Shown piece after piece: positions 13,684-21,357 of a DNA stretch of 26,156 bases (position 1 is its first letter; the number at the start of each line of letters is the position of its first letter). The notes below the pieces were generated by a model, which had not been told where the DNA came from, searched no databases, and worked only from the letters and a program-made list of their open reading frames with translations. The stretch comes from a virus: the IMG/VR virus record IMGVR_UViG_3300036715_001619, positions 1 through 26,156 of that record; one strand, given 5' to 3'. Position numbers and translations under genes: made by a program.

Positions 13684-14212
13684 AGAGGCTTACGAATTAA
13701 TTGTTGCTCTTGATGGTAAAGTTTATAAAAACAAAGATACCCAAATGTTATATGGAATTTATAAAAAAGACAACCCAGAACTATTCGAGCAAATAGATAG
13801 TTTTTACCAACAGGGTTATATACAGGACGCGGAAAGAATAGCACAAAAGCATTTTGAAGGTATTTACAAAGAGGTTGGGGCGAATTTATTTGACCCCTTC
13901 CTAAGCTTAGCCTTATTTGATACAGCCAATAAATTGGGCTCTTTGACGGCTTTAAGAATGTTTAGAAAGGTTTTAGTAAACTTTTTTGATGTAAAAATTG
14001 GAGCAAGTTTTGCTGTCGAAGATTTAGCATACTACTATTATGGCTTAGAAAAGGGATACGGCTTGATATTTAATGTAAATATGGCTAATGCCATTATGAT
14101 AGAAAGGATAAATTTCGACTTGAAGTCCGAAAGAAAAACAGATATAGTCAGAGCCGAGAGAATTATTGCTATTTTATGGGGGCGATATGATGGCACAATT
14201 ATCAGAGGCTGA
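13676..14212 (+). CDS. GH108-like (ZliS-type muramidase fold) protein with altered catalytic site
   Basis: A 178-residue protein with no signal peptide. The order resembles GH108 lysozymes: opening helix FKEAYELIVALDGKVY at the place of the family's EGGY motif, MLYGIY near 24-29 where the family has NYGIT, a mid helix, then DPFLSLALFDTANKLGSLTALRMFRKVL (73-100), close to the family's C-terminal binding part. The catalytic Glu of EGGY is Asp13 here, and neighbouring residues differ. It is encoded inside the replication operon, not with the lysis genes. It may be an inactive or repurposed muramidase fold. Ribosome site GGAGG precedes the start. The similarity was judged by eye. Confidence 0.55.
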   Translation: MFKEAYELIVALDGKVYKNKDTQMLYGIYKKDNPELFEQIDSFYQQGYIQDAERIAQKHFEGIYKEVGANLFDPFLSLALFDTANKLGSLTALRMFRKVLVNFFDVKIGASFAVEDLAYYYYGLEKGYGLIFNVNMANAIMIERINFDLKSERKTDIVRAERIIAILWGRYDGTIIRG

Positions 14213-16205
14213 CTCTATCTATGAATGGGCGGTTAAGTATGTATACACCTATGGCTTTAGTGTGTTTCCTGTTAGAAAGAATGATAAAAGACCAGCAATT
14301 AGCTCGTGGATTGAATATCAGAATAGATTACCAACCCACGAAGAGCTAAAAGAGTGGTTCGGAGACGGTAAGTATAATATTGCTATTGTAACGGGCAAAG
14401 TGAGCAATCTCACTGTGGTTGATGTAGATAATGAAACGGGCTACAAGTTCTTTAAAGAGCACCAGAAAGAGATATTACCCACCCCTATTGCATTAACGCG
14501 GGCGGATAATAACCACTTCCATTTGTTTTTTAGATATAAGGAAGGGATAAGAAATATACAAGCAAAGACCGACGAAAGCAAGTTCTTTGATGTAAGGTCT
14601 GAGGGTGGCTATGTCGTAGCTTCCCCCTCTATGTTTTATGAGTTGGTTTCTCAAGATGGCAATGTTGTTAAATTTACACCACCAAAAGTTTACAGATGGA
14701 GCGATAAATACCCGCTTGAGACTACTGAGATAGCAGAAATTCCTGAAGTGATTTTAAAAGCCTTAGAGATAAAAAAGAGCAAACACGATATTACTGAGCT
14801 TTACAAGGGTGCAGGGCAGGGCAGTCGTAATGAGACTTTAGCAAGGTTAGCGGGCTCGTGGATAAATGACGGGTTATCGTATGAAGACTGTCTCGAGAAT
14901 GCTATTACTTGGAACACCAAGAATAACCCACCATTGAATATAGGCGAGATAGAAAGAACCCTAAAATCTATTTATGAGAAGCACCGAAGGATTGATATAT
15001 TGCCTGATTTATTTGAAATGAGAGAAATACCCTTCGGATATGAGCTTTTCTATCCTAAGCTAAAAATGTATTTTACTGTAAAATCTGTCTTCCAAGACAA
15101 AGATGGTATAAAGTGCTATTTAAAAATTACGAGCGCGCACGAGCAGGTTTTAGTGCAGGATTTATATTCGGCTAATTATAATTTCCACTCTTCAACGGGA
15201 ACGCGGGTTTTGGTTAATGCTTTAAAATTAAATGTTAGTTTTATATCTGAATCGGTTTTATCGCAATTAGTCGAGAGCTTTAAAAAAGAGTTTCTAAAGC
15301 GTTATGTAATGGCAAGCTCTGAAAAAATAACCGACATAAAGGTTACCTCATACGAGCCCAAATTTTTAATTGAGCCGTTTATTTTGGAAGGTGCAATAAA
15401 TTTGATTTATGGAGCGGGCTCTACGGGAAAGTCTACCTACGCTTGTTATTTAGCAACCAGATTAGATAAATTGGGTTATAATGTCTTGTATTTAGACTAT
15501 GAGAACCCAAATACGGAAGCAATAGCAAGAACTATCCGAAAGATTACGGGCGACGCAAAAAATATCTATATAAGGGCTTGCCATACAAGATTAGGCAATG
15601 AAATAGAGCAGATTTATAATGAGGTTAAAGAGAAAAAGATTGACGTAATTATCGTTGATAGCGTTGTCAAGTCTATGGTGTCTGATGTTTTTAGCCCTGA
15701 GGCTGTTTCTTTGTATTCTCAGACTTTGTTAAAAATACCTACCACTTGGTTATTGTTATCGCACGTAGCTAAGAACTCAGATAACCCTGACCCTTATGGA
15801 AGTGTTTTCTTTTTTAACGATGCAAGAAATATTTGGTATGCTAAAAAAGTCTCAAATAAAGATGGCATTGTTTTGCAATTGGTTCATAAAAAAAGCAACT
15901 TTACCAGATTGTATGAGCCTGAGATATTTGAGATTAAAGAGACAGAGAATAAGCGTTTTAGTGTCGAAAAGAAAACTCTTGCAGATGTTGGGTCGACACT
16001 AAAAGAAATGATTCTTAGCATTTTAGAATATGGCGAAAAGCCGTTATCTGAAATCCAGCAACTCCTACCAGGGACCAATAATGGAGTTTTACGAAAGACT
16101 CTAAGCAAAATGAAGGCTAAGGGTTATGTCGAGAATGAAAGAGGTGTCTGGTTTGTAAGTGTAAACGATAAAGCTAAAGATTGGCTCGACGATAAGCCTT
16201 TTTAG
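14187..16205 (+). CDS. primase-polymerase / RepA-like helicase fusion protein
   Basis: A 672-residue replication protein. Domains: prim-pol (1-175) with VVDVD (D79, D81), HFH (H110, H112) and the RSEGGYVVASPS loop (137-148); PriCT-type helical domain (about 205-268, GSRNETLARLAGSWINDGLS); a linker domain; RecA-fold ATPase with Walker A GAGSTGKST (409-417) and Walker B IDVIIVDS (485-492); and a C-terminal winged helix (about 605-665). It should prime and unwind phage DNA. ATG 14187 is chosen because GGGGG lies upstream; the ATG at 14190 is nearly as good, and a TTG at 14166 is unlikely. It overlaps the previous gene by 26 bases. A putative origin follows directly. It has no polymerase partner in this window. 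Confidence 0.9.
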   Translation: MMAQLSEADSIYEWAVKYVYTYGFSVFPVRKNDKRPAISSWIEYQNRLPTHEELKEWFGDGKYNIAIVTGKVSNLTVVDVDNETGYKFFKEHQKEILPTPIALTRADNNHFHLFFRYKEGIRNIQAKTDESKFFDVRSEGGYVVASPSMFYELVSQDGNVVKFTPPKVYRWSDKYPLETTEIAEIPEVILKALEIKKSKHDITELYKGAGQGSRNETLARLAGSWINDGLSYEDCLENAITWNTKNNPPLNIGEIERTLKSIYEKHRRIDILPDLFEMREIPFGYELFYPKLKMYFTVKSVFQDKDGIKCYLKITSAHEQVLVQDLYSANYNFHSSTGTRVLVNALKLNVSFISESVLSQLVESFKKEFLKRYVMASSEKITDIKVTSYEPKFLIEPFILEGAINLIYGAGSTGKSTYACYLATRLDKLGYNVLYLDYENPNTEAIARTIRKITGDAKNIYIRACHTRLGNEIEQIYNEVKEKKIDVIIVDSVVKSMVSDVFSPEAVSLYSQTLLKIPTTWLLLSHVAKNSDNPDPYGSVFFFNDARNIWYAKKVSNKDGIVLQLVHKKSNFTRLYEPEIFEIKETENKRFSVEKKTLADVGSTLKEMILSILEYGEKPLSEIQQLLPGTNNGVLRKTLSKMKAKGYVENERGVWFVSVNDKAKDWLDDKPF

Positions 16206-16207
16206 CG

Positions 16208-16479
16208 CTGTTACCTGTTTGTCTCTACTTGTTACTTACTTGTTACCTGTTTGTTCCAATTTGTTACCAACCATTTTTTAGGGGGTTTACCCCCCTATAA
16301 TCATTTTTAAAAAAATAATAATAAATATATTAATAATATTATTATAATAGTATTTTATATATTTTTATTGGTAACAATGGTGGTAACAAACACTTAAAAA
16401 GTAGTAACAAAGTGGGAACATTGAGGGTAACAATTCAAGTAAAAAAGTAACAATTTAAGGCGTTTTAAGGCTTGTTACC
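16208..16479. repeat. putative replication origin: facing TTGTTAC iterons around an AT-only core
   Basis: The left array reads TTGTTAC on the + strand at 16208 (CTGTTACC), 16229, 16240, 16251 (TTGTTCC, imperfect) and 16261. The right array has the same word inverted (GTAACAA) at 16370, 16382, 16403, 16414 (imperfect), 16426 and 16446, and one more + copy at 16472. Most steps are 10-12 or 20-21 bases, so the copies lie on one face of the helix. Between the arrays is a hairpin (16279-16297) and about 60 bases of nearly pure A/T (16306-16369), a likely unwinding element. It comes straight after the primase-helicase gene. This explains most of the gene-free stretch 16206-16604. Confidence 0.7.
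16279..16305 (+). terminator. G/C hairpin inside the origin, possible operon terminator
   Basis: Perfect 7-bp stem TAGGGGG/CCCCCTA with loop TTTAC (16279-16297). The T-run comes late (16304-16308) and is short. It may end the long 9020-16205 transcript or be part of the origin. Confidence 0.4.
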
Positions 16480-16547
16480 AGTTTTATTAAAAATATATAT
16501 ATAGAGACACGAGCTAAAATTTTTAAGCAAATATAGTATCAAAATTA

Positions 16548-16576
16548 TTGACTTTTATAACTATGTGTGTGATAAT
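16548..16576 (+). promoter_or_regulatory. promoter for the HTH-methyltransferase operon
   Basis: TTGACT (16548-16553), 17 bases, GATAAT (16571-16576) with the extended -10 dinucleotide TG at 16568. Start would be near 16583, with AAGGGGG before ATG 16605. It begins 70 bases after the last iteron. Confidence 0.6.
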
Positions 16577-16604
16577 AGAATAATACTTTAAAGGGGGTTA
16601 GTTT

Positions 16605-16778
16605 ATGGAAGGCTTTCTGAATTTGAGAGAGGCATCGACGGTTTTGGGCTACAGCACGGATTGGACAAGGCGACTGATTAAAAAAGGCAGGATAAAAACT
16701 GAGAAATTGGGCAAGCAATATGTGATTACCAAGGCTGAGTTGGAGCGTTTTATAAAAGAAAGGGCCAAAGGTAAATGA
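16605..16778 (+). CDS. small excisionase/MerR-type HTH DNA-binding protein
   Basis: A 57-residue protein with the HTH_17 pattern: FLNLREASTVLGYSTDWTRRLIKKGRI then KLGKQYVITKAELERFI. That is a helix-turn-helix with a following wing of the kind used by excisionases and MerR-like regulators. It has a strong ribosome site (AAGGGGGTT) and its own promoter, and it overlaps the next gene as ATGA. No integrase is seen, so an Xis role is unlikely. Binding to the adjacent iterons or to its own promoter is more likely, but this is inferred from position. Confidence 0.75.
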   Translation: MEGFLNLREASTVLGYSTDWTRRLIKKGRIKTEKLGKQYVITKAELERFIKERAKGK

Positions 16779-17275
16779 TAGAGAAGCTACTCGAGCGAAT
16801 TTTCGAAGAGGACAAATATATCAATTATATCTTTATCGAAGATTTGCTCGAAGATATATATGAGTTGGTTGATGTTAGCAGAAATACGGCAAGAAGGTAT
16901 GTCAACTATATTGTTTATAAATACCCAAGCACAAGAATAGTGGCATACGATTGGTATATGGGCTACCTATATCAGATTAATATCTCTAAGTACGTAGCCA
17001 AGCTAATAAAAAGTGGTTTTAAAGTGCCACCAGGAAGGTTGGAGCGACCAGGTAGTTTTACCCAGTTATGGCATAAATTGATTGTCGACGAAAGGCAAAG
17101 AAGCAAGTATTATCTAAACAAGCTTTGGTTAAAAGAGCAGTATATAAAAAAGAGACGGACTATAAGGGATATCGCAATTGAGTGCAAATGCTCAGATATG
17201 ACGATTGTAACCTATACAAAAAAGTTTGGGCTAACTAAAAACAAAAGGGGCAATAATGAAAAAAAGAAAGATTAG
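16775..17275 (+). CDS. helix-turn-helix protein of unknown role
   Basis: A 166-residue protein. An N-terminal helical part includes LVDVSRNTARRYVNYIV (32-48), which looks like an HTH with a recognition helix. The C-terminal part (WLKEQYIKKRRTIRDIAIECKCSDMTIVTYTKKFGL, about 118-153) is a second, sigma-like HTH of the kind often seen next to HNH nucleases. The family is not recognised as a whole. It is very basic at the end. It overlaps its neighbours at both ends, and the HNH gene follows. Confidence 0.65.
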   Translation: MIEKLLERIFEEDKYINYIFIEDLLEDIYELVDVSRNTARRYVNYIVYKYPSTRIVAYDWYMGYLYQINISKYVAKLIKSGFKVPPGRLERPGSFTQLWHKLIVDERQRSKYYLNKLWLKEQYIKKRRTIRDIAIECKCSDMTIVTYTKKFGLTKNKRGNNEKKKD

Positions 17276-17627
17276 AAAGTCTGACTTACAAAGAAAGCTT
17301 TGGGCATTATTGTCCAAAAGGATAAGGCAAGAGAGGCCTATTTGTGAGATGTGCGGGAAGCGACCTTCTACCCAAGTGCACCATATATTTTCCAGAAGGT
17401 TTAAAGCAACAATGTTTGACGAAAGTAATCTAATGGCAATCTGTGGCGGTTGCCACATTAAGGCGCATACCGATTATGAATGGGCGAGAAATATATTTAT
17501 TGCTAAGTTGGGCCAACCTGAGTATGATAATTTATATATTAAAGCAAACACCCGTTTGTTAAATTGGAGCATACCAGATTATCTTGAAGCAATAAAAGCC
17601 GAAAGACAAAAGGCTAAAAAAATATAA
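17256..17627 (+). CDS. HNH endonuclease-like protein (possibly NinG-like)
   Basis: A 123-residue protein. Zinc-binding CEMC (C30, C33) and CGGCH (C63, C66) frame a beta-beta-alpha metal site with VHHIF (H42, H43), N58 and H67/H71 in HIKAHT, the order of an HNH nuclease. Size and the terminal helix recall lambda NinG-type recombination proteins, but homology to NinG was not proven. Phage HNH proteins also assist terminase cutting, yet this one lies 4 kb before the terminase. It overlaps the previous gene by 20 bases and has AAAAGGGGC before its start. Confidence 0.75.
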   Translation: MKKRKIRKSDLQRKLWALLSKRIRQERPICEMCGKRPSTQVHHIFSRRFKATMFDESNLMAICGGCHIKAHTDYEWARNIFIAKLGQPEYDNLYIKANTRLLNWSIPDYLEAIKAERQKAKKI

Positions 17628-17638
17628 GGGGGTAATTT

Positions 17639-18088
17639 ATGGCAAGAGGTAAAGGGTTAATTGATAATCAAGAAGAAAGGGCAATAAAAATACCTTTTGA
17701 CGATGATTTACTTGGTGGTGGTATAATTTTAATAGAGCACCCGCTAGGCCAAATGGAGCAAAGAATATTAAACTTTCTTTTATTGAAAGCCGAAGAGCAA
17801 AACTATCCTGAGTGGATTAGTTACACAGTCGAAGAGTATTTAGGATACAGGCCATTGTTTTTTAAATTAGAGAAAGAGAAAGACGATATACTTTCCTTAC
17901 ATAGGATTGGAATGAGTTTCCTTTTAATTGGGATAGCACGATTTAGATATAATGACGGCAAAACTGGAGGGGCTGTTTTTAAAGATTTTAAAAAGGGTGC
18001 GTTAATATATGGCAAATATTATGTAAAGTGCAACCCACGGTTTGTAAAGATTATTAAAGACAATATAGAGAAATACGATTTACAATAA
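17639..18088 (+). CDS. protein of unknown function, possible winged helix
   Basis: A 149-residue protein; family not recognised. It has an acidic N-terminal region, a helical centre (QMEQRILNFLLLKAEEQN) followed by ISYTVEEYLGYR, which could be a winged-helix unit of the replication-initiator kind, and a basic C-terminus. It has a strong AAGGGGGT ribosome site and lies between the HNH and methyltransferase genes. An initiator role would fit the nearby iterons, but the evidence is weak. Confidence 0.6.
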   Translation: MARGKGLIDNQEERAIKIPFDDDLLGGGIILIEHPLGQMEQRILNFLLLKAEEQNYPEWISYTVEEYLGYRPLFFKLEKEKDDILSLHRIGMSFLLIGIARFRYNDGKTGGAVFKDFKKGALIYGKYYVKCNPRFVKIIKDNIEKYDLQ

Positions 18089-18129
18089 AATGCGTATTTT
18101 TAAATTCGGATTATTTAGAGGCAATAAAA

Positions 18130-19233
18130 ATGGATAAAATAATACAAGGCGATTGCGTTGAGGTAATGAAAACTTTTCCTGATAACTATGTTACGACAAT
18201 AATAACCGACCCACCTTATGGTTTAGCTTTTATGGGTAAAGAATGGGACGATTTTGGAACTGATTTAAAAAAGTTCCAAGAATGGGCAAGAATTTGGGCT
18301 GTAGAAGCTTTTAGAGTAGCAAAACCAGGAGCAACCCTATTATGTTTTGGCGGAACAAGAACATTTCACAGGTTAGCTTGTGGATTGGAAGACGCAGGCT
18401 GGCAGATTAAAGATGTTTTAATGTGGCTTAGGGGCGGTGGTTTTCCTAAAAGTTTAGATATTTCTAAAGCGATAGATAAATTAAAGGGCGCCGAAAGAGA
18501 GATAATATGTAAACACCCACACCCCGCTGGTAGTAAAGGTAATACATTTCCATTGAATCAAGAATGCTACATAACAGCACCAGCAACCCAAGAAGCTAAA
18601 GAATGGGAAGGATATGGAACAGCACTAAAACCCGCATATGAACCAATCGTAATGGCTATAAAGCCAAACGATGGTAGTTATGCCAACAATGCTTTAAAAT
18701 GGGGCGTTGCGGGTTTAAATATAAATGGCTGTAGGATTGGTTTTGAGAATACACCGAATCCCGCTACTAACCCTAAATATAGATTAGTAAACGGATATAA
18801 ATTGCCAACAAGGGGACAAAAAAGTAATGGTGTCGTAGGTTTTGTAAGTAGTAAAAATGAAATTAATTTACAAGGGCGTTTTCCCGCTAATGTAATTTTA
18901 GACGAAGAGTCGGCGGAGTTGTTAGATAAACAAAGCGACAATGCTTCTCGTTTCTTTTATTGTGCTAAAGCAAGCAAAAGCGAGCGAACAGCTAACGGGC
19001 TAATAGAGAATAACCACCCAACCCTAAAGCCGTTAGAGTTAATTAAATACCTTGTAAAGTTGGCTACACCCCCTGATGGCTTAGTATTAGACCCTTTTGT
19101 TGGTAGCGGGACCACTTGCGTGGCTTGTAAGATTTTGGGCTATGATTGCATAGGCATAGAAAAAGAGCTAAACTATATAGAGATAGCTAACAAAAGATTA
19201 AAGGGAACAAAAGTAAATGATGTCCTTTTTTAG
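18130..19233 (+). CDS. DNA methyltransferase, beta class (N4-cytosine or N6-adenine)
   Basis: A 367-residue protein. Catalytic motif IV TDPPYG (26-31) comes first and the AdoMet-binding motif I LDPFVGSGTT (320-329) near the end, the beta-class order; HPTLKPLELIKYL before motif I and YDCIGIEKE after it are typical. DPPY is used by both N6-adenine and N4-cytosine enzymes, so the base is uncertain. No restriction partner is nearby, so it most likely protects phage DNA from host restriction, alongside ArdC. It is full length. AGAGG precedes the start. Confidence 0.85.
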   Translation: MDKIIQGDCVEVMKTFPDNYVTTIITDPPYGLAFMGKEWDDFGTDLKKFQEWARIWAVEAFRVAKPGATLLCFGGTRTFHRLACGLEDAGWQIKDVLMWLRGGGFPKSLDISKAIDKLKGAEREIICKHPHPAGSKGNTFPLNQECYITAPATQEAKEWEGYGTALKPAYEPIVMAIKPNDGSYANNALKWGVAGLNINGCRIGFENTPNPATNPKYRLVNGYKLPTRGQKSNGVVGFVSSKNEINLQGRFPANVILDEESAELLDKQSDNASRFFYCAKASKSERTANGLIENNHPTLKPLELIKYLVKLATPPDGLVLDPFVGSGTTCVACKILGYDCIGIEKELNYIEIANKRLKGTKVNDVLF

Positions 19234-19651
19234 AGTGGTTACAATATTTATATTCTTGTTTAAGATAGCCAATGCGAGCATATACCAAGATGTAAATAAT
19301 GCGAGCCGTAAGTATTCAATAAGCACTAAAATATTTTGGGCTATAATGAAAGTAGAGAGCGAATATAAAAAGAGAATACACAATAACCCTAATGGCTCGT
19401 TTGATGTTGGAGTTATGCAGATAAATAGTCTGTGGATTAAGAGCTTAGCAAATAAAGGTTTTAAGGTTGACCTTTTAAATGATAGCAATAATATTAATAT
19501 TGCTGGTTATATCCTAAAAGAGAATATGAACAAGGGTTATAGTTTATGGCAATCCGTGGGCTTATACCACTCGAGCGATAAAAGACTTCAGGCTGTCTAT
19601 ATAAAGAGGGTTAAAAGGGCTTTAAATGAGCAAAGATATTACCTTGATTAA
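19217..19651 (+). CDS. secreted lytic transglycosylase (SLT domain)
   Basis: A 144-residue protein. Signal peptide 1-20 (hydrophobic VVTIFIFLFKIANA) with cleavage before SIY. SLT signature: WAIMKVESEY with catalytic E47-S48, then DVGVMQINS (63-71), and LYHS later. It resembles small VirB1/IagB-type enzymes that open peptidoglycan locally. It is the second predicted exported muralytic enzyme here and is not in the lysis cassette. It could be a virion-associated or late-acting enzyme, or an acquired gene. It overlaps the methyltransferase end by 17 bases; ATG 19220 is an alternative start. Confidence 0.8.
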   Translation: MMSFFRVVTIFIFLFKIANASIYQDVNNASRKYSISTKIFWAIMKVESEYKKRIHNNPNGSFDVGVMQINSLWIKSLANKGFKVDLLNDSNNINIAGYILKENMNKGYSLWQSVGLYHSSDKRLQAVYIKRVKRALNEQRYYLD

Positions 19652-19673
19652 TAAAAGAGAATGGGCTGTCTAA

Positions 19674-19820
19674 ATGAACCCTAAAGGGCATATAAACATA
19701 CCTACAAGAGCTCTAATGATAGTGGTTAATATAAGTAGTTGTTTAAATGCGAAGACAAGCGCTACGTTAAAGCAAATGGCCTTCTTGGCCTTAAATAAAA
19801 GTAGTAGCGGGCGGGTTTAA
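19674..19820 (+). CDS. possible 48-residue protein (uncertain)
   Basis: ATG 19674 opens a 48-residue frame ending at TAA 19820 (starts MNPKGHINIPTRALMIVV). No ribosome site is visible and the 3' end runs into the GC-rich element. It may be chance; it is listed because the interval is otherwise empty. Confidence 0.2.
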   Translation: MNPKGHINIPTRALMIVVNISSCLNAKTSATLKQMAFLALNKSSSGRV

Positions 19821-19880
19821 AAAATGCGGGCGGGTCCTTGCCGAGGGGGTGGCGTTTGCGGTGGGCAAAGCCGTGGCTTT
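19807..19880. other. GC-rich element before the packaging genes (cos-site candidate)
   Basis: About 70 bases of very high GC in a very AT-rich genome. It holds two exact copies of GCGGGCGGGT (19807-19816 and 19826-19835, 19 apart), an inverted pair TTGCC/GGCAA (19838-19842 with 19864-19868) and the palindrome AAAGCCGTGGCTTT (19867-19880). It lies upstream of the ParB, glycosyltransferase and terminase genes. Lambda-type terminases cut at a GC-rich cos site close to their genes, so a packaging site is plausible. It could also be an acquired repeat element. Confidence 0.35.
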
Positions 19881-19885
19881 TCTTT
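19867..19885 (+). terminator. possible terminator after the methyltransferase operon
   Basis: AAAGC-CGTG-GCTTT hairpin followed by TTCTTT. Modest stem and T-run. It lies between the transglycosylase gene and the packaging operon. Confidence 0.35.
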
Positions 19886-19935
19886 AGTTACGCAAAATTT
19901 TTGTTACGGTTCAAAATATATAAAAAGGAGGCTCT

Positions 19936-20556
19936 ATGTCAGATTTGTTTTGGAAGACTGAAAAGCGGTTAGTGAAGGATTTGAAATTCTTTGAAAAAAA
20001 TCCGAGAAAAATGTCTAAAACTCAAGCGGAGCAATTATTGCAAAGCATTAAGAAATTTAACTTAGTCGAGATACCCGTAATCGACCAAAACAACCGAATA
20101 ATAGCGGGCAATATGCGAGTAACGGCTTTAAAGAAATTAGGCAGGGTTGACGAAGAAATCGAGGTTAGAGTGCCGAGCAGAGATTTAACGGAAGCAGAGG
20201 CAATGGAGTATCTCGTAAGGAGCAATAAGAATATTGGCGAATGGGAAACCAAACTACTTGCTGAATTCGACCAAGATTTGCTAAAAGAAACGGGCTTTTC
20301 TGATAAAGAGCTCGAGGGAATATTCTACGACAAAAAAGAAGAAGAGGCTAAAGAGTTAGAATTCGCTGAAGAATTGCTCGAAGAGCATAATTATGTAGTT
20401 TTGTATTTCGATAATGAGATAGATTGGCTTAATTTTTGTAGCTTAGTTGAGATTAAAAAAGTGCAGTCGTTTAGTAGCCACGAAGGTTGGCGACAGATAG
20501 GCATTGGGCGGGTTATGAAAGGCGCTGAAGTAGTAAACAAGTTGAGGCAGTCCTAA
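19936..20556 (+). CDS. ParB/Srx-fold nuclease-like protein
   Basis: A 206-residue protein. Residues 12-70 have the ParB core: NPRKMS (22-27) and IIAGNMRVTALKKLG (55-69), the place of the usual GxxR box (GNMR here). The second half is acidic (DKKEEEAKELEFAEELLEEHN), followed by a small alpha/beta region. Phage proteins of this kind often lie beside terminase, methylase or DNA-modification genes; this one overlaps the glycosyltransferase gene (TAATG). Its activity is unknown: it could bind DNA at the packaging start or use nucleotides. It has a strong AAAGGAGG ribosome site. Confidence 0.75.
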   Translation: MSDLFWKTEKRLVKDLKFFEKNPRKMSKTQAEQLLQSIKKFNLVEIPVIDQNNRIIAGNMRVTALKKLGRVDEEIEVRVPSRDLTEAEAMEYLVRSNKNIGEWETKLLAEFDQDLLKETGFSDKELEGIFYDKKEEEAKELEFAEELLEEHNYVVLYFDNEIDWLNFCSLVEIKKVQSFSSHEGWRQIGIGRVMKGAEVVNKLRQS

Positions 20557-21356
20557 TGTTTGGCAAGGATTTTTGGGTTCCTAAAAAAATATCGGTTTGC
20601 GTGCCTTCCTATAAGAGGCCCAGAGATGTAATAACTAAAAACATTTACCCCTTTATAAAGTTATTTGTCGACGAGTCCGAATATGATGACTATAAAAAAT
20701 ATAACCCCGAGCAAGAGATTGTTAAATTGCCCAAAGGTATACAAGGCAATATCGCAAGGGTGCGAAATTATATTCTTGATTACGAATTTAAAAATAAGAC
20801 TGACGCGGTTGTAATGATAGACGATGATAATAAAGGGTTGTTTAAATGGAAATACGGCAAAGCGGAGCTTGTCGATAAAGATAATTTCTTGATATTTGTT
20901 AGAAAGTATTCTATCTTAGCTTATGATTGGGGCGCTGTAATGTGGGGCGTAAGTATTAATAACGATAAACAAGTCTATTATGAATATGCACCATTTTCTA
21001 CCACCAGGTATGTTGGCGCGCCTTTTATGTGCTTTATTAAAGACGATGGCACGAGGTTTGATGAAAGAATACCACTAAAAGAAGATTATGACATATGTGT
21101 CCAATTGTTAAACAAACACAGAATTGTCTTGAGAGTAAATAGCTATTGTTATGTAACAAAGCAAAGCGAAAATAAGGGCGGTTGTGCTGTAATGCGAAAT
21201 ATTGACGAAGAAAAAAGGCAATTCGATATATTACAAAAAAAGTGGGGCTCTAAGATTATACATCAGGGAACGAGCAGTCAAAGCCATAGTTCTAAAAAGG
21301 TTAGAAAAATATTTGACTATAACCCAGTTATAGTAGTTCCAATAAGGGGGATTTAA
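20556..21356 (+). CDS. GT-A glycosyltransferase, TET-associated (TAGT)-like
   Basis: A 266-residue protein. Nucleotide-sugar fold: ISVCVPSYKRP (12-22) as first strand, GNIARVRNYIL (64-74), the metal-binding DxD in VVMIDDDN (86-92) and a late acidic motif LKEDYDI (174-180). The spacing with NxARxRN before the DDD strand is that of the phage glycosyltransferases that sugar-modify hydroxymethylated DNA bases (TAGT family). No TET oxygenase or hydroxymethylase is in the window, so the acceptor is unknown; protein or lipopolysaccharide targets remain possible. It sits between the ParB-like and terminase genes and is coupled to the first by TAATG. Confidence 0.65.
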   Translation: MFGKDFWVPKKISVCVPSYKRPRDVITKNIYPFIKLFVDESEYDDYKKYNPEQEIVKLPKGIQGNIARVRNYILDYEFKNKTDAVVMIDDDNKGLFKWKYGKAELVDKDNFLIFVRKYSILAYDWGAVMWGVSINNDKQVYYEYAPFSTTRYVGAPFMCFIKDDGTRFDERIPLKEDYDICVQLLNKHRIVLRVNSYCYVTKQSENKGGCAVMRNIDEEKRQFDILQKKWGSKIIHQGTSSQSHSSKKVRKIFDYNPVIVVPIRGI

Positions 21357-21357
21357 A

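Noticed and set aside
16300-16370. AT-only stretch as a microsatellite or sequencing artefact
   Set aside because: It is not a simple repeat, and it is flanked on both sides by ordered inverted iterons, so an unwinding element is a better reading.
19824-19961. 45-residue frame through the GC-rich element (starts MRAGPCRGGG)
   Set aside because: No ribosome site, odd composition, and it runs into the ParB gene in another frame. Likely spurious.
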